In this document: positions 43,489 to 46,784 of the stretch, piece by piece
How the letters are laid out: each line of letters starts with the position of its first letter
Position numbering within the stretch: the first letter of the stretch is position 1
Source of the DNA: an uncultured SAR86 cluster bacterium
GTDB lineage: Bacteria > Pseudomonadota > Gammaproteobacteria > Magnimaribacterales > D2472
Length of the DNA stretch: 46,784 nucleotides
Direction: 5' to 3'
NCBI GenBank assembly: GCA_902602185.1
Contig: CACKPV010000001.1
Coordinates: 1-46,784, forward strand
Position numbers and translations under genes: made by a program
The notes under the pieces: model-generated
What the model saw: only the letters and a program-made list of their open reading frames with translations
The model's database searches: none
What the model was told of the DNA's origin: nothing

Positions 43489-46446
43489 ATGAAATTTAGA
43501 AATTTTTTCTTACTAGCACTGCTTATGCCAGTTGCAACAGTATTCGCACAAGAAGATGCCGAAGCTATTTCAGATGTTGAAGAAGTAGTTGTAGTTGGTT
43601 CACAGATTAAAGGTGCATCAATTACAGGAGCTCTACCTGTATCAGTAATCTCAGCAGAAGAAATCGATGCCCTCGGTGTTGATTCTGGTGATGATTTACT
43701 TGAAAACATCGCAGAAAATGGCATGAACATGTTTAACGAAGCAGAAAATATATCCGGAGGTGTTAACTCAGCTCGAGGAGATATCGGCGCTTACAACCTC
43801 AGAAACATGGGAACCGGAAATACACTAGTTCTTCTCAATGGAAGACGTTTGGTGAATTCACCTGGTTATCAAACAGAATATATTGGTGGTGACTTTGTGC
43901 CTGCAATGACAGTAAATTCAAACCTCATTCCAGTATATGGTCAAGAGAGATTAGAAATCCTAAGGGATGGAGCATCTGCTATTTATGGTGCTGATGCGGT
44001 TGCTGGTGTTGTAAATCATGTTCTTCAAAGTGATTTTGAAGGATTCATGATCAGAGGAAAAAGGCAGCAATATGATCATTTCATGGCTGAAGATACTACT
44101 GTAACAGCAAAGTTTGGAATGGACTTTAATAATGGTGCTACTAATGTAGGTGTATTTTTCGATCATTATGATCGAGGCAAAATAAGAGCAATGGAAGATG
44201 AAAGATGGGGTGCTGGTGATTTAAGACCTTTAATCCCTCAGTTTCTTGGCGCTGACTCTCCATGGATTGACAACAGTAGATTTAGAAACACCTCTGCTAA
44301 TAGTTTGTATGGTCAATTTGATATGGTTAGCAGCTCGACTTCAATTCCTGGCACCCAATATGACAGAGTATGGACAGATAGTTCAGGTGAATTTGAAATG
44401 TTCCCAATGGGAGATGAAAGATGTACTAATCGGGGCAATCCCCTTTATGATACAGGTTACGGAACCTGTATAGCTCCCGATGGTAACGGTACGATAAGAT
44501 ATAATTTCTCTACTCAAAGAGATGTTCGATCTGAACTTGAAAGACAAAATATCCTGATGTTTATTAATCATGAATTAGCAGGAGGTGCTGAAGCATTTAC
44601 TGAATTAGGTTTCTATCAATCTGATTCTCAGATGGATAGGCATGCATCTTATGCTTTTACTTCATCTAAACACAGAGTTGGTCCCGATAACTATTGGTTA
44701 AATCAGATGCTTTATAATGGCGATGCGGTTTTTGGCGGACAACAGCTATATATTGATTTCTATCGATATGCTGAAAAACCCAGAGATGTAAATGTTGAAA
44801 AAGAGACATACCGTTTCCTTCAAGGTTTAAGAGGTTCAACTGGGAAATGGGATTGGGAAATGGCATACCTAAATTCAGAAGCAAAATCTGATGATGTCAC
44901 CCATAACAGAGTTTCGAACAACCTTTTGAAAGAAGCATTATTTGATTCAACACCAAATGCTTACAATCCATTTGCTGGTGGAGATCCAGCTGGTTTTGAG
45001 AGAATTGCAGTTAGTGTTTATAGAAAAGGTGTCAGTTCACTTGAAATGTTTGATTTTAAGATGTCAACTCCTGATTTATTTGAAATGCCTGCTGGATCAG
45101 TAGGACTCTTACTTGGTTTTGAATGGAGAAATGAGGAGGTTATTGATGATAGAGATCCTCGTCTTGATGGAACCATTCCTTATACTGATTACGAAGGAGA
45201 TACTCATCCATACGTTTCAGATGTTGTAAATTCCTCTCCAACGAATGATGTCTTTGGACAAAGAGAAACAACATCCTTGTTGGCAGAGCTCTCCATTCCT
45301 TTAATGGAAAATATGGATATGCAGCTTGCTTTACGTCATGAGGATGCTTCTGATTTTGAATCAAACACAGTTGGCAAACTTGCACTAGGTTATAGACCAA
45401 CTGATTGGTTACTAGTCAGAGGTTCAACTTCAACTTCATTCAGAGCACCGAATATTATTCAAATTAATGAAAAAATTGTGGCACGAACAGGAAGTAGATA
45501 TGACTATGTCTACTATCATGTTGCAGAAATTCTTGGCTTAGATCCCGATGAGGATGTTATTGACTATTATGGTTCAATGCAAAGAGTTGCCAGCGGTGCT
45601 GAAAACTTGAAAGCTGAAGAGTCTACAAATACCTCATTTGGTATTGTTTTAGAACCTTTAGATGGCTTAACTATCACTGCTGATACTTGGTCAATTGAAA
45701 AAGAAAACACTATTGGTCTTTTTGGAAGAGCAAATCATACTACGTATGACCTATTGCTCAATCTTTTAAATGGCGGAAATGATTGTGCTAACTTTGTTGG
45801 TAATTCAGCTGTTGTTAGAGAAGATCCAGACCAAGATGTAATCGACCTTTTCGCAGGATCAGGATTATGTCCTGTAGGTCCAGTTAGATATGTAAATGAT
45901 AACTATATCAACCTTGCAACTAGAACAATCGAAGGAACTGATATTGGTGTTTACTATAATTTTGAGACTAGTTTTGGTGACTTTAGTCTTCGTTATATTG
46001 GGACTTATATTGATTTATTTGATCAAACTCCTGATGGTGACTACAGCACTTTAGTGTCTGCTCAACAAAGTGGACTATTGGATCAGTCAATACCTCTTGA
46101 AGGTTTTGGTGATCTTTTAGGTCTAGATGGAAACTATGATGAAAAACATACTTTAAGAGCTACTTGGCGTAATGGACCCTGGCAGGTAACTACCTCAAGT
46201 CTTACCAAAGGTGAGTTTTATCAGGACAGTCTGACTTTAAGTGATGGAACTCGTTTTGAAATTCCAAGCATGACAACCCACAACCTCACTGTCGCATATT
46301 ACTTTGACAGAGCTCGAGTTAAATTGGGTATTAATAATGTTGAGGATGAAAGAGCTCCATTAGCAGATAGATATTTTGGTTATTATGCTGATGCGCACCA
46401 AGACTATGGTCGATACTATTATCTTGATGTTCGGATGAGCTTCTAG
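43489..46446 (+). CDS. TonB-dependent receptor 3 (outer membrane)
   Basis: A 985-aa TBDT. A signal peptide ends near residue 21 (LLMPVATVFAQ), and the TonB-box-like EEVVVVGSQI follows near 31-40. The plug has YNLRNMGTGNTLVLLNGRRLVN near 101-122 and RLEILRDGASAIYGADAVAGVVNHVL near 154-179; the barrel ends YLDVRMSF with a terminal Phe. The Shine-Dalgarno AAAGGGGAA resembles those of the other two TBDTs. It lies 80 bases after the M20 gene, probably with its own promoter, and is followed by a strong terminator. The substrate is unknown. Confidence 0.95.
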   Translation: MKFRNFFLLALLMPVATVFAQEDAEAISDVEEVVVVGSQIKGASITGALPVSVISAEEIDALGVDSGDDLLENIAENGMNMFNEAENISGGVNSARGDIGAYNLRNMGTGNTLVLLNGRRLVNSPGYQTEYIGGDFVPAMTVNSNLIPVYGQERLEILRDGASAIYGADAVAGVVNHVLQSDFEGFMIRGKRQQYDHFMAEDTTVTAKFGMDFNNGATNVGVFFDHYDRGKIRAMEDERWGAGDLRPLIPQFLGADSPWIDNSRFRNTSANSLYGQFDMVSSSTSIPGTQYDRVWTDSSGEFEMFPMGDERCTNRGNPLYDTGYGTCIAPDGNGTIRYNFSTQRDVRSELERQNILMFINHELAGGAEAFTELGFYQSDSQMDRHASYAFTSSKHRVGPDNYWLNQMLYNGDAVFGGQQLYIDFYRYAEKPRDVNVEKETYRFLQGLRGSTGKWDWEMAYLNSEAKSDDVTHNRVSNNLLKEALFDSTPNAYNPFAGGDPAGFERIAVSVYRKGVSSLEMFDFKMSTPDLFEMPAGSVGLLLGFEWRNEEVIDDRDPRLDGTIPYTDYEGDTHPYVSDVVNSSPTNDVFGQRETTSLLAELSIPLMENMDMQLALRHEDASDFESNTVGKLALGYRPTDWLLVRGSTSTSFRAPNIIQINEKIVARTGSRYDYVYYHVAEILGLDPDEDVIDYYGSMQRVASGAENLKAEESTNTSFGIVLEPLDGLTITADTWSIEKENTIGLFGRANHTTYDLLLNLLNGGNDCANFVGNSAVVREDPDQDVIDLFAGSGLCPVGPVRYVNDNYINLATRTIEGTDIGVYYNFETSFGDFSLRYIGTYIDLFDQTPDGDYSTLVSAQQSGLLDQSIPLEGFGDLLGLDGNYDEKHTLRATWRNGPWQVTTSSLTKGEFYQDSLTLSDGTRFEIPSMTTHNLTVAYYFDRARVKLGINNVEDERAPLADRYFGYYADAHQDYGRYYYLDVRMSF

Positions 46447-46463
46447 TCTTGTTTGTTTGTAAA

Positions 46464-46489
46464 GGGGAGCATATGCTCCCCTTTTTTTT
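46464..46489 (+). terminator. Rho-independent terminator after TBDT-3
   Basis: A perfect palindrome, GGGGAGC (46464-46470), ATAT loop, GCTCCCC (46475-46481), followed by eight T residues at 46482-46489. It starts 18 bases after the TBDT-3 stop. Confidence 0.95.
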
Positions 46490-46497
46490 CTTAAAAG

Positions 46498-46784
46498 ATG
46501 GCAATAAAAAAAAGAGGTTTTTGGATAGGAATAGCAATATTTTTGTTAATTTTGCTGCTCCCTGCCCCATCTGGTTTAAACGAAACTGCTTGGACTGTAG
46601 CTGCAATTGCAATGCTGATGGTTTGCTGGTGGGCAACTGAAGCAATACCTATTCCGGTAACATCTTTAATTCCCCTTGCATTATTTCCCCTGCTTGATGT
46701 CACTGATATTCAATCAGCTGCAAACCCTTATGCGAATAAAAATATTTATTTATTTCTTGGTGGTTTTTTAATAGCTTTATCAAT
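46498..46784 (+). CDS. SLC13/DASS-family anion symporter, N-terminal part, cut by window edge
   Basis: About 95 N-terminal codons are visible. The product starts MAIKKRGFWIGIAIFLLILLL and includes WWATEAIPIPVTSLIPLALF near residues 46-65, the conserved segment of SLC13/DASS (CitT, SdcS-like) sodium-coupled dicarboxylate or anion carriers. NKNIYLFLGGFLIALS closes the visible part near the first helix hairpin. The ATG is 8 bases after the TBDT-3 terminator T-run, so the gene needs a promoter inside or downstream of that region, or read-through. The substrate is unknown. Confidence 0.85.
   Translation, partial: MAIKKRGFWIGIAIFLLILLLPAPSGLNETAWTVAAIAMLMVCWWATEAIPIPVTSLIPLALFPLLDVTDIQSAANPYANKNIYLFLGGFLIALS

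Noticed and set aside
46331-46703. Minus-strand frames across the TBDT-3 terminator.
   Set aside because: They cross the strong hairpin and are antisense to the start of the SLC13 gene.

Overview
This is an AT-rich (by eye about one third G+C), very compact bacterial chromosome segment. Gene content points to a marine gammaproteobacterium with a streamlined genome, probably SAR86-like. Gammaproteobacterial-type queF, yadG/yadH, tatD, bolA, dksA and fabI, a Vibrio/Shewanella-style TonB2 system, three large TonB-dependent receptors (TBDTs), and acyl-CoA, peptidase and amidohydrolase genes all fit this. The taxonomic call is inference. No mobile element, CRISPR array, integrase or rRNA was seen. 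Every intergenic gap is shorter than 180 bases.

Layout. 1-6311 (-) is a head-to-tail run: thioesterase, MoxR ATPase, CoxE-like VWA protein, SLC23-like transporter, yadG, yadH and queF (cut by the window edge), mostly with 1-8 base overlaps. tatD (+) diverges from it. 7138-10980 (-) holds an alpha-methylacyl-CoA racemase/CoA transferase, an MMPL/RND exporter and bolA. 11024-12945 (+) holds an ELM1-like protein and a GT4 glycosyltransferase. 12926-21970 (-) is a tight ten-gene run: DUF3450, TtpC, ExbB, ExbD, TonB, TPR, then a MacAB/Lol-type ABC exporter (ATPase, adaptor lipoprotein, FtsX permease), then a GT4 glycosyltransferase. Directly upstream, behind a terminator, is TBDT-1 (22052-25096). 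A secreted S9 peptidase (25270, +) diverges from it.

27357-28759 (-) is gcdH with a small Smr-like gene, divergent from tdk (+). 29366-34932 (-) is dksA, a DUF305-LVIVD fusion, sixA, tRNA-Ala(GGC), a four-helix membrane protein, a class-I glutamine-amidotransferase-like hydrolase and an exported amidohydrolase. The tRNA sits inside this coding run and supplies the stop codon of sixA. 35102-36515 (-) holds a DUF4116 repeat protein and an unknown 145-aa protein. 36636-39650 (-) is TBDT-2, with its own terminator. 39780-46446 (+) is fabI, a thiolase-like protein, an AbgB-like M20 hydrolase and TBDT-3, ended by a strong terminator. The window closes in an SLC13-type transporter.

How it fits together. 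The window suggests an outer-membrane scavenging lifestyle: TBDTs import substrates with energy from the TtpC/ExbBD/TonB complex, secreted or periplasmic hydrolases (S9, amidohydrolase, M20) process them, and acyl-CoA enzymes (AMACR, GcdH, thioesterase, thiolase-like) feed central metabolism. The items most worth a second look are the TonB2/ABC-exporter/glycosyltransferase run, the sixA-tRNA overlap, the MoxR/VWA/transporter module, and the dksA with an incomplete zinc site.
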